NCBI GenBank assembly: GCA_046330255.1
Contig: JAXLTC010000001.1
Coordinates: 248,001 to 312,000, forward strand
DNA: 64,000 bases
Source: JBBSBL01 sp046330255
Lineage (GTDB): Bacteria; Actinomycetota; Thermoleophilia; Solirubrobacterales; Solirubrobacteraceae
Reading direction: 5' to 3'
This document shows positions 50,721 to 58,162 of the stretch, one piece after another. Every line of letters begins with the position of its first letter. The first letter of the stretch is position 1. A model generated the notes under the pieces. The model saw only the letters and a program-made list of their open reading frames with translations, had not been told where the DNA came from and did no database searches. Position numbers and translations under genes: made by a program.

Positions 50721-50738
50721 GCCGCGAGCGCTCGCGGC
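50721..50738. repeat. 18-bp perfect palindrome
   Basis: GCCGCGAGCGCTCGCGGC reads the same on both strands. It lies 247 bp past the tadC stop and 82 bp above the mraZ -35 box. It may be a terminator stem for the tad operon or a protein site. Confidence 0.55.
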
Positions 50739-50984
50739 GGCGCCCTCCGCAAGCGTTCGTGCATCTCCGCCCTCCGGGCGGGAGGTTGCACGACGGGAGC
50801 GTTTCCGCCGGAGCGTGTGCATCGGCGTGCGGGCGGCAAGCGTCCGGCCCAGGGGTCGCCATGCGACACCTATCCAGGACGCTTCGGAGAGAGGATCCCG
50901 GCCGCCCGCACCGTTCCCGGCCGCTCCCGCCCGGTCCCCCCTTCCCCGGCCGCAGTTCGGGCCGGCGCGACGCCGCCCGCCGCC

Positions 50985-51821
50985 CTACCCGCCCGCCAGC
51001 GTCCCGAGCGTCGCCGCGGCCACGAGCAGCAGCACCGAGGGCACGAGCGCCAGCGCCACCACGAGCTGGATCTTCGGCGCCGCGCGCGCGGCGTGCTCCC
51101 GGACCCGCGCCGCGCGGAGCGCGCGCGCCTCGCGCGCCTGGCCCGACAGCGCGTCGGCCAGCGGGGCTCCCAGTCGCGCCGCGCGCCCGATCGCGCCGAG
51201 CAGCGCGTCCACCCCCTCCGCGGGGCAGCGGGCGCGCATGCCGTCCAGCGCCTGGAGCAGCGGCACGCCGAGATCGACCTGCGCCGCTATCCGGCGCCAC
51301 TCGGCCGCAAGCGGTCCGCGGTGGCGCCTGGCCACCTCGGCGATCGCGCGCGGGAGCGGTAGTCCCGCCCGCAGCGCCAGCGCCAGTCCGTCGAGCAGGT
51401 CGGGCAGATCGTGGGCCATCGCCGCCCCGCGCCGGCGAGCGACACGCGCGAGCGCGGCGTCCGGCGCCAGGAACGCCGCGGCCGGCAGCGCGAGCAGCGC
51501 CGCGACGCCGAGCCTGTCCGGCAGCCCGGCCACCACCGGCGCCGCGGCGACCAGCGCGGCGAGCGCGCCCCCGGCCTTGATCGCCGTCACGTCCGCGGCC
51601 GTCAGACCCAAAGGGCTGCCGGCGGCCCGCAGGCGCGCCTCCAGCCCGGGCGCCGGCGCCGGAGCGCCGGCGCCGCGACCGAGGCGCGCGAGCACGCCCA
51701 GCGCCGCGCGGGGCAGGCGCGACCCTGTGCCACGGGCGGTCGCGGCGAGCGCCGCGAGGTCCACGACCGCGCCGGCGGCGCAGACCCCGGCGGCCGCCGC
51801 GAGCAGCGGGGCGAAGCTCAT
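50985..51821 (-). CDS. Tad secretion inner-membrane protein TadC-like (type II secretion F domain)
   Basis: This 278-residue protein starts at ATG 51821, overlapping the tadB stop (ATGA). It has two hydrophobic stretches near the N-terminus, a helical bundle (DLPDLLDGLALALRAGLPLPRAIAEVA, PLLQALDGMRARCP, AARLGAPLADALSGQAREARALRA) typical of the T2SSF domain, and a pair of C-terminal helices (LVVALALVPSVLLLVAAATLG). With TadB it forms the membrane platform that the TadA ATPase drives. It is the last gene of the operon. Confidence 0.85.
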   Translation of the reverse strand: MSFAPLLAAAAGVCAAGAVVDLAALAATARGTGSRLPRAALGVLARLGRGAGAPAPAPGLEARLRAAGSPLGLTAADVTAIKAGGALAALVAAAPVVAGLPDRLGVAALLALPAAAFLAPDAALARVARRRGAAMAHDLPDLLDGLALALRAGLPLPRAIAEVARRHRGPLAAEWRRIAAQVDLGVPLLQALDGMRARCPAEGVDALLGAIGRAARLGAPLADALSGQAREARALRAARVREHAARAAPKIQLVVALALVPSVLLLVAAATLGTLAGG

Positions 51822-52662
51822 CCGACCGGCCGCGCCAGGCGGCGGATGGCCACGAGCGCGCCGACCTGGACGAGCCCGGCCGTGAGCAGGAGCGGGCCGG
51901 AGAGCGGCGCCGCCAGCAAGCTCGAGGTCGTACCCGGGCGCGCGAGCTCCGCCAGCGCCGCGGCGCCCAGCGGAAGGCCGCACACGAGCTGGCCGGTCAG
52001 CCTCGCCTGCGCCGTGGCGGCGCGCGCCTCCGCCTCCAGGCGCGCCGAGCCCTCGTGGGCAGCCGCCACCCCGCGCAGGGCGGCGGGCAGGTCGCCGCCG
52101 GCGTCGGCGTGCAGCAGTATCGCGGCGACGATTGCGTCGACCTCGGGTCGCGCGGCGCGCCGGCGCAGGCGCTCGAGCGTCGCCTCCGTCGTCTCGCCCG
52201 CGTCGAGGTCGGCGAGCATCCTTCGCAGCTCCGCGCCCATCGCCCCGCCCCCTCGCTCGCCGCGAGCGCCAGCGCGCCGCGCGGGGCGTGGCCGGCGGCG
52301 AGCAGGTCCGCGAGCACGCGGGCGAGCGCGGGCGCGGCCCGCCCGAGCGCCGCGCGGTGCCGCCGGCGGCGCTCGCGCAGCAGGGCGCCGGCGGCGGCCG
52401 GGGCGCACGCCGCCAGCGCGAGCCCCGCCACCGGCCCGGCGACCAGCCAGCCCGCCGGGAGCATCGTCGCCGCTCCGAGGGCCACGAGCCTGCGCCGCTC
52501 CGCGGGAGCCGTCTCGCGGCCGTCGCGACCGGCCCTCAGCAGCGGCGCGATCCTCGCGGGCAGCGATCCGGCGCCGTCAGTGCCGATCGACGCGAGCGTC
52601 TCCCACAGGCCGAGCACGCCGAGCGCCCCGGCGAGCCCGCCCGCGACGGCCGCAGCGCTCAC
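51818..52662 (-). pseudogene. TadB-like inner-membrane protein interrupted by a -1 frameshift
   Basis: The reading begins at GTG 52662, overlapping the tadA stop by 4 nt, and gives TadB-like N-terminal sequence (VSAAAVAGGLAG ... LARVLADLLAAGHAPRGALALAASEG) up to about 52250. Beyond that the good sequence (MGAELRRMLADLDAGETT ... HADAGGDLPAALRGVA, GQLVCGLPLGAAAL) continues in another frame to TGA 51818. Adding one base in the G-run opposite 52248-52252 restores a single protein of about 282 residues with a T2SSF domain and C-terminal helices. It is either a real inactivating indel, a homopolymer sequencing error, or a programmed shift. Coding quality on both sides is intact, so the change is recent or artificial. 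Confidence 0.8.
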
Positions 52663-53942
52663 GAGCGGCGCGGTGGGGTCGCCGCGCCCGGCCCGGCCGC
52701 GCCTTCCGGCTCCGCCGGCGAGGCCCCGGGCGCCGCGCCGGCGCCGGCCGCCAGCCGCGCCGCGAGGTCGTCGTGCCCCGCGCGCCAGACGGGCCGGCCG
52801 TCGCGCAGGGCGTACAGCTCGCGCGTCGCGGCCCCGCCCGCCGCGCGCACCACACGCGCGACCGACGCGACCCTGCGCCCACCGTCCGCGTCGCGGCGCT
52901 GGTGGACGACCAGATCGATCGCGGTCGCGACCTGATCTCGCACGGCCGCGTGCGGCAGCCCGATCCCCGCCATCAGCGCCAGCGTCTCCACGCGCCGCAG
53001 CGCCTCCTCCGGCGAGCCTGCATGGACGGTCGAGAGCGAGCCCTCGTGGCCGCTGCCCATCGCGGCGAGCATGTCGAGCGCTTCCGGGCCGCGCACCTCC
53101 CCCACGACGATGCGGTCGGGGCGCATCCGCAGCGCGTTGCGGACCAGGTCGCGGATCGTGACCTCGCCGCGCCCCTCGAGGCTCGGCGGGCGGGACTCGA
53201 GCCGGACCACGTGCGACTGCTGCAGGCGCAGCTCCGCGGCGTCCTCGATGGTCACCACCCGCTCGCCGTCCGGAATGAAGCGCGAGAGCGCGTTGAGCGT
53301 GGTTGTCTTGCCGGAGCCGGTTCCGCCGCTGACGAGCAGGTTCAGGCGCGCGCGCACGCACGCGCGAAGCAGGTCCCGCAGCGGCGCGGTCAGGGTCCCG
53401 GCGGCGACGAGGTCGTCCGGTCCGAGGCCACGCGGCCGGAAGCGCCGGATCGTCAGCACCGCGCCGTCGAGCGAGAGCGGCGGGATCACCACGTTCACGC
53501 GCGACCCGTCCGGCAGGCGCGCGTCGGCCAGCGGGCTGGACTCGTCCACGCGCCGCCCGAGCGGGCTCAGGATCCGCTCGATCGCGTGGCGCAGCTCCGC
53601 CTCACCGGAGAAGGCGGCGCCAGCGCGCTCGAGCCGCCCGCGCCGCTCGACCCAGACATCCCCGCTCCCGTTGACCATCACCTCGTCGACCTCGGGATCG
53701 CGGAGCAGCGGCTCCAGCGGCCCGAGCCCCGCGGCGCGCTCGGCCAGCCGCCGGGCGAGCGCCGCCCGGTCGTCGGGGGCGAGCGCCCCGGCCTCCCGGT
53801 CGACCAGCGAGCGGATTCGCTCGCGCGGCCCCTCGCCCGCGACCTCGCCGTGCGCGTCGGCCAGCAGCCGCTCGCGCAGGACGTCGGCCAGCGAGTCGAG
53901 GTCGGATGCCCGCGCGCGCGCCACGCCCCGGCTAGGGCGCAC
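52659..53942 (-). CDS. Tad pilus/secretion ATPase TadA (CpaF family)
   Basis: This 427-residue hexameric secretion ATPase of the VirB11/GspE superfamily has an N-terminal domain (about 1-150; LEPLLRDPEVDEVMVNGSGDVWVERRG is a clear CpaF hallmark), Walker A SGGTGSGKTTTLNAL (about residues 200-214), an Asp box (TIEDAAELRL), Walker B (RIVVGEVRGPEALDML) and a His box (GHEGSLSTVHA). The C-terminal 60 residues are Ala/Gly/Pro-rich. It powers assembly of Flp-type pili. It lies 98 bp downstream of the calcium-repeat gene beyond a terminator, so it probably has its own promoter. tadB is overlapped by 4 nt. Confidence 0.93.
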   Translation of the reverse strand: MRPSRGVARARASDLDSLADVLRERLLADAHGEVAGEGPRERIRSLVDREAGALAPDDRAALARRLAERAAGLGPLEPLLRDPEVDEVMVNGSGDVWVERRGRLERAGAAFSGEAELRHAIERILSPLGRRVDESSPLADARLPDGSRVNVVIPPLSLDGAVLTIRRFRPRGLGPDDLVAAGTLTAPLRDLLRACVRARLNLLVSGGTGSGKTTTLNALSRFIPDGERVVTIEDAAELRLQQSHVVRLESRPPSLEGRGEVTIRDLVRNALRMRPDRIVVGEVRGPEALDMLAAMGSGHEGSLSTVHAGSPEEALRRVETLALMAGIGLPHAAVRDQVATAIDLVVHQRRDADGGRRVASVARVVRAAGGAATRELYALRDGRPVWRAGHDDLAARLAAGAGAAPGASPAEPEGAAGPGAATPPRRS

Positions 53943-53974
53943 CGCACGGGTTCTCTCCCCCCGACCCGAAAAGC

Positions 53975-54002
53975 GGACCGCCCGCTGGAGGGCGGGCGGT
54001 CC
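53975..54002 (-). terminator. Rho-independent terminator of the calcium-repeat gene
   Basis: A perfect 11-bp stem (GGACCGCCCGC and GCGGGCGGTCC) with a 6-nt loop is followed on the minus strand by GCTTTT. It begins 38 nt after the stop of the gene ending at 54041. This is the clearest intrinsic terminator in the window and separates that gene from tadA. Confidence 0.85.
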
Positions 54003-54040
54003 GGTCTGGGAGGAGCTGTGGGGGAAGTCTCGCGCCGGGG

Positions 54041-55309
54041 TCAGGGCCCGCCGAGGAAGCCGATCGGGATCGGCGGCGGCGGCAGCGGCTTGGGGCTCTT
54101 GTCGTCGAAGGGCGGGTAGGACTCCTTCGGCAGCGGCGGGTGCAGCGGGCAGGTCGGGGAGCCGTAGTCCGGCAGGCAGGGGTTGAACGGCTGCACCCAG
54201 TAGGCGGTGCGCGCGATCTCGTCCTGGTTGGCCCAGCCGTCGTGGTCCACGTCGTCCGCGCCGTCCTTGAGGCCGTCGCCGTCGGTGTCGGCGTCGAGCC
54301 AGTCGGTGCCCTTGAGCGGGACCGTGAACGGCTTCTCATCCTCGTACATGGCGGTCCACCAGGGCTGGCCGGACATCGGGCCGTGCGCCTCGACCCAGTT
54401 GCCCAGGCCGTCGTTGTCGATGTCGCGCTCGTCGTCGGACAGCGTGCCGTCGCCGTTGAGGTCCAGCGAGGCGGTGGCCGGCGTGACCGGGATCGGCCCG
54501 CCCGTGTTCTGGGTGCCGTCCGAGTAGTTGAGCGGCAGCTTGCGGGCGCCGAACTTGACCCACGCGTTGAACTCGTCGGTGAGCGTGAGGCCGTCGCCGT
54601 CGAAGTCGATGTTCTTGTCGGTCGGGTCGAGCGCGTTGGGGTACGGGCGCTTGCCCGGGTACGGCAGCGCGCGCGAGTTCAGGTCCAGGGCGGAGTTGAA
54701 CTCGTAGCCGTCGGTCACCCCGTCGCCGTCGGAGTCGGCGTTGCAGGGGTCGGTCTTGTACTTGATCTCGCTGGCGTTCGAGAGCAGGTCATGGTCGATG
54801 TCGCCGCCCGGCTGCGACTTCGCGTTGCGCAGGCACGTGTTGGCCACGGGCGCCGTTCCCGACGCCGGCGCGACGCGCGGCGAGAGCTTGCGCGGCGTCT
54901 GGTCCTTGGCGAAGCGCCGGCCGAGCACGCGGATCGCGAACCGGGTCTCGACCGCCTTGCCCCCGCGGCGCCCGAGGTATCCGCCGAGCTTGCGCGGGAC
55001 CGTGACGGTGAGCGTGGTGAAGGTCGCGTCGTTCGCCCGCGCGAAGATCGCCGGGGCGCCGCTGCGCAGGAACACGACCGTGGTGCGCCCACGGCCCGGA
55101 ACGAAGTTGCGGCCCCTCACGGTCAGCTTGCCGCCGATGCGCACGCGCAGCGGGCGGACCGAGCTGACGGTCGGGATCGACCCCGCCGCGAGGTTCGCGA
55201 TCGGCGCCCAGGCGCGGCTCACGTGCTTCGGGCGCGCGGCCGTGGCCGGCGCTGCGAGCACGCAGAGCGAGAGGGCGACGAGCAGGGAGACGGTGACGCG
55301 GCGAGACAT
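54041..55309 (-). CDS. Secreted protein with IPT/TIG-like domain and thrombospondin type 3 calcium repeats
   Basis: This 422-residue exported protein starts at ATG 55309 with a signal peptide (MSRRVTVSLLVALSLCVLAAPATAA). Residues about 48-135 form an IPT/TIG-like beta domain (PTVSSVRPLRVRIGGKLTVRG). From about 170 on there are acidic loops such as DSDGDGVTDGYE, DFDGDGLTLTDE, DLNGDGTLSDDE, DTDGDGLKDGADD: thrombospondin type 3/dockerin-like calcium sites. A Pro-rich end (PKPLPPPPIPIG) follows. It lies between cpaB and tadA, so it may be a surface or pilus-associated calcium-dependent adhesin. That role is inferred from position. Confidence 0.8.
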   Translation of the reverse strand: MSRRVTVSLLVALSLCVLAAPATAARPKHVSRAWAPIANLAAGSIPTVSSVRPLRVRIGGKLTVRGRNFVPGRGRTTVVFLRSGAPAIFARANDATFTTLTVTVPRKLGGYLGRRGGKAVETRFAIRVLGRRFAKDQTPRKLSPRVAPASGTAPVANTCLRNAKSQPGGDIDHDLLSNASEIKYKTDPCNADSDGDGVTDGYEFNSALDLNSRALPYPGKRPYPNALDPTDKNIDFDGDGLTLTDEFNAWVKFGARKLPLNYSDGTQNTGGPIPVTPATASLDLNGDGTLSDDERDIDNDGLGNWVEAHGPMSGQPWWTAMYEDEKPFTVPLKGTDWLDADTDGDGLKDGADDVDHDGWANQDEIARTAYWVQPFNPCLPDYGSPTCPLHPPLPKESYPPFDDKSPKPLPPPPIPIGFLGGP

Positions 55310-55379
55310 CGGTCGAGGTCCGTCATCGGCGGATCCGGCCCGGGGCTTGAATCGCTCGTACAACCGTCCGCACGACCCC

Positions 55380-56078
55380 TCAGCGCAGCCCCTCGCCGAC
55401 GGCCACCTCCGCACGCTCCGTACGCCCGTCGCCGGCGCCGCGCGGCAGCAGGCGGATCTCGCGCGCGAAGCTCTGCGCCGCCGCGAGGAACACGGCCTGG
55501 CGCAGGGTCACTCGCAGGTCCGCCTCGACCAGGCGCCCCGGCGAGGGGGCGCGCCCGCCGCCCGGGTCCCCGGGCGCGGAGCGCGCATCCAGGACCTCGA
55601 CGTCCTGGAGGGCCAACTCGGTTCGCCCGCCGCCCGCCCCGCCGCCCTCGCGCGTGACCAGCACGTCCACGCGACCGCCCGCCTCGACGCCGGTTCGCGG
55701 TCCCTTGGCGACGACGGTCGCGACGCGCTCGCCGGGTCGCACGCCGGCCGCGCCGCCCGCGGCGCTCGGGTCGCGAACCGCGCCCGGGCCCAGCACGGCG
55801 CCCGCCGGCAGCGCGGCCGCGACGACGAGCCCCGCCGCGTCGCGGGGGTCCGCGAGCGCCCCGGCGGGCGCGAAGCGCGCGGGCACCTCGCGCAGCGCGA
55901 GCGCGCGCCGGTCGACGCGCCGCCCGGCCGGCAGCGCGTCCCGCGTCACCAGCACCGGCACGAGCGGACCGAGCCTGCGCTCGAGCTCCGACTCCCGCCG
56001 GCTCACGTCGGACGCGGCGAGGCCCCCGAGCACGAGCGCCAGCCCGAGCAGCAGCGCCGCCCGCCGGCGGCGACTCAC
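55380..56078 (-). CDS. Flp pilus assembly protein CpaB/RcpC-like (SAF domain)
   Basis: This 232-residue protein starts at GTG 56078, overlapping the histidine kinase stop. One N-terminal helix (about 6-22) is followed by a SAF domain (VPVLVTRDALPAGRRVDRRALALREVPARFAP, about 42-73; LPAGAVLGPGAV) and a RcpC/CpaB C-terminal part (ERVATVVAKGPRTGVEAGGRVDVLVT). It is a periplasmic component of Tad pilus systems, thought to help the secretin or the pilus base. In a cell without a classic outer membrane its role is unclear. Final residues are Arg/Gly-rich. Confidence 0.85.
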   Translation of the reverse strand: MSRRRRAALLLGLALVLGGLAASDVSRRESELERRLGPLVPVLVTRDALPAGRRVDRRALALREVPARFAPAGALADPRDAAGLVVAAALPAGAVLGPGAVRDPSAAGGAAGVRPGERVATVVAKGPRTGVEAGGRVDVLVTREGGGAGGGRTELALQDVEVLDARSAPGDPGGGRAPSPGRLVEADLRVTLRQAVFLAAAQSFAREIRLLPRGAGDGRTERAEVAVGEGLR

Positions 56079-56797
56079 GCCGCGCCGGCACGCGCCGGGA
56101 GCTCGAGCGCGAGCCGTGCTCCGCGCTCCGCCGGCGCCGCCGCCAGGCGCCCGCCGTGACGGCGGGCGATCTGGCTGGCGATCGCGAGCCCGCGCCCGCG
56201 CGCGCCGCGACCGCCGCGCGGGCGGGCGGCGAGCGCGGCGACCGGGGCCGGGAGCCCCGGCCCGCGGTCGGCGACCTCCAGCGCGACACAGCCGTCCCCC
56301 GCGCGGCCCGAGAGCACGATCGGCCCGGCTCCGTGCTCGATCGCGTTCGCCACGAGGTTGCCGCAGGCCTGGACCAGTCGCTCCGGGTCCGCCTGGACGA
56401 TCACGGCGGGAGCCGGGCGCACCACGAGGTCCACCCCGCGGGCGGCCGCCGCCGGCCGCCACTGCTCCGCCGCCCGGCGCAGCACCTCGCCCACCTCCAC
56501 CGGCTCGCGCCGCTGGCTCCCGCACCCTCCCGAGCGCGCCTGTGCCAGGTCGTCGAGCGAGCGCCCGGCCCCGGCGACCGCGCCGCTCACCGCCGCGAGC
56601 ACGGCCGGGCGCGACGCGCAGCCGGGCCGCCTCAGGCGCTCCAGCCCCAGCCCGGCGGCCGTCAGCGCGCCCCGCAGCTCGTGGGCGGCGCGCGCGACCA
56701 GCTCCATCCGCTCCAGCAGCGCGCGCCGCGCAGCCAGCGCCGCCGCGAGGGCGGCCAGCGCAGCCACCCAGCCCGCGAGCGCGATCGCGGTGCTCAC
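56075..56797 (-). CDS. Short membrane histidine kinase
   Basis: This 240-residue kinase starts at GTG 56797, overlapping the response regulator stop. One hydrophobic helix (about 5-24) is followed directly by the phosphoacceptor helix with HELRGAL (His about 39), the N box QACGNLVANAIEHG, the G1 box DRGPGLP and the G2 box GRGLAIA. There is no periplasmic sensor domain, so input probably comes from the membrane or a partner protein. It pairs with the OmpR-type regulator and is coupled in the same mRNA to cpaB. Confidence 0.88.
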   Translation of the reverse strand: MSTAIALAGWVAALAALAAALAARRALLERMELVARAAHELRGALTAAGLGLERLRRPGCASRPAVLAAVSGAVAGAGRSLDDLAQARSGGCGSQRREPVEVGEVLRRAAEQWRPAAAARGVDLVVRPAPAVIVQADPERLVQACGNLVANAIEHGAGPIVLSGRAGDGCVALEVADRGPGLPAPVAALAARPRGGRGARGRGLAIASQIARRHGGRLAAAPAERGARLALELPARAGAA

Positions 56798-57528
56798 GCC
56801 GGCGCGGCCTCGGCCGGGACCGGCCCGTCGACGAGCCGGTAGCCCACGCCCCACACGTTGATCACGAACCGGTCACCGTCAGCCGCGAGCTTGCGTCGCA
56901 GCCGGCAGGCGTGGGAGTCGAGCGTGCGCGTCGTCCCGAGCGAGCGGTAGCCCCACACGGTGCGCAGCAGCTCCTCCTTGGTCAGGACGCGGGTCGGCTC
57001 CGCGGCCAGCGCGCGCAGCAGGCCGAACTCCTTCTGGCTGAGGTCGAGCAGCGCCCCGCGCAGCCGCACCTCCCGCGAGGGCGGGTCGATCTCGAGCGGG
57101 CCGACGCGCATGCGCCCTCCGGCGGCGCGCCGGTCCGCCCGGCGCAGGACCGCCGCGACCCGCGCGCGCAGCTCCGGGTAGGAGAACGGCTTGCAGACGT
57201 AATCGTCGCAGCCGCGCTCCCACCCCCGCAGGCGGTCGAGCTCGGAGGCACGGCCGCTGACCAGCACCAGCGGAAGCGCGGGGTCGATCCGGCTGGCGAC
57301 GCCGTCCGAGTCGCGCACCTCCCGGACCAGGTCGAGACCGTCGCGGTCGGGCAGGCCGAGGTCGACGATGGCGAGGTCGGGGTAGCGCTCCTCGATCAGC
57401 CGTAGCGCATCCGCGGCGTTGCCCGCGACCAGCATCTCGTAGCCGTCGGCGGTGAGGTTGTCGGCGAGGAACGTCCGCGTCGTCGCGTCGTCCTCGACCA
57501 CCAGCAGCGTGTGGGCGTCGTCGTTCAT
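56794..57528 (-). CDS. OmpR-family response regulator
   Basis: This 244-residue regulator has a receiver domain (1-120) with acidic DD at 12-13, phosphoacceptor Asp in AIVDLGLPD (about 56), Ser in VLVSGRAS and Lys in VCKPFSYPEL. A winged-helix DNA-binding domain follows (about 140-233: RVGPLEIDPPSREVRLRG ... KEFGLLRALA ... TLDSHACRLRRKL ... WGVGYRL). It is the first gene of the regulator-kinase-cpaB run and probably controls the Tad locus, since it shares the transcript. The start ATG 57528 fits the family start. Confidence 0.93.
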   Translation of the reverse strand: MNDDAHTLLVVEDDATTRTFLADNLTADGYEMLVAGNAADALRLIEERYPDLAIVDLGLPDRDGLDLVREVRDSDGVASRIDPALPLVLVSGRASELDRLRGWERGCDDYVCKPFSYPELRARVAAVLRRADRRAAGGRMRVGPLEIDPPSREVRLRGALLDLSQKEFGLLRALAAEPTRVLTKEELLRTVWGYRSLGTTRTLDSHACRLRRKLAADGDRFVINVWGVGYRLVDGPVPAEAAPA

Positions 57529-57616
57529 GCCCGACCCTAGGTGGGCGGCGCCCGCACCTCGCCCCCGTCCCCGGGGCGCAGATGCAACATCCGCTGCACG
57601 GCGCGGCGGGCGCAGG

Positions 57617-57631
57617 AAACCGGTTTACGAT
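57617..57631 (+). promoter_or_regulatory. AT-rich palindrome with -10-like box upstream of the acidic protein gene
   Basis: AAACCGGTTT (57617-57626) is a perfect 10-bp palindrome joined to TACGAT (57626-57631), a TAnnnT-type -10 box. It stands out in very GC-rich DNA and lies 48 nt before ATG 57679 and about 90 bp from the divergent response regulator. It could be promoter plus operator. No good -35 is seen. Confidence 0.4.
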
Positions 57632-57678
57632 GCCGACGCCCTCGGACGGGAACCCCTCCCGCACCCGGCTCCGGCGAC

Positions 57679-58134
57679 ATGAGACGAGGCAACTACAACT
57701 CCGGCGACGACTTCGTCCTCGAGTACGGGGAGCTGCGCTTCACGTTCAACGAGCGCGACTTCGAGGAGCGCTGCGAGCAGGCCGCATTGAAGCTGGGCTT
57801 CGTCGGCGACCGGCTCGGCGAGGAGGAGAGCGAGGACCTGGTCGACCTCGTCGTCAACGGCGAGATCGGCGAGCCGTCCTCCGCGCTCGGCGAGCACGTC
57901 AACGACTGCTGGCCGGAGCTCGTCGGCCCCTCCGAGCGCTCGCTGGTGCACTGGCTGCGGCGCCTGATCTTCCGCTCGGCGTGGCTCGATCAGCGCGTCA
58001 AGGAGGACGAGCTCGACGTCGAGTGGGACCAGGACCGCGGCACGTTCCGCTACATCCAGCCGGACCGCGACGGCGAGCCGATCGAGCTCGCTCCCGAGCC
58101 CTCCTGGGACCGGGTCGCCTACGTGCCCCGCTGA
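57679..58134 (+). CDS. Acidic soluble protein of unknown function
   Basis: This 151-residue protein starts at ATG 57679 (MRRGNYNSGDD). It is very acidic, without signal peptide or membrane helices, with a helical middle (ERDFEERCEQAALKLGFVGDRLGEEESEDLVDLV) and a C-terminal beta-like segment with many Asp and Glu residues. Charge and coding quality make it a real gene. No family is recognised. It stands between the divergent two-component genes and the convergent rho-like gene with only 28 bp to the latter. Confidence 0.7.
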   Translation: MRRGNYNSGDDFVLEYGELRFTFNERDFEERCEQAALKLGFVGDRLGEEESEDLVDLVVNGEIGEPSSALGEHVNDCWPELVGPSERSLVHWLRRLIFRSAWLDQRVKEDELDVEWDQDRGTFRYIQPDRDGEPIELAPEPSWDRVAYVPR

Positions 58135-58162
58135 GCGGGCGCGAGCGCCCCGGACCCCTTCC

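Larger units (their letters stand above)
50519..50984. other. Intergenic region upstream of mraZ and downstream of the tad genes
   Basis: These 466 bases hold no supported gene. The mraZ leader (about 85 nt) and promoter occupy 50519-50640. Above that is GC-rich DNA with an 18-bp palindrome (50721-50738) and a bulged hairpin with arms CTCCGCCC and GGGCGGGAG (50764-50783) that may terminate the tad transcript ending at 50985. Confidence 0.5.
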
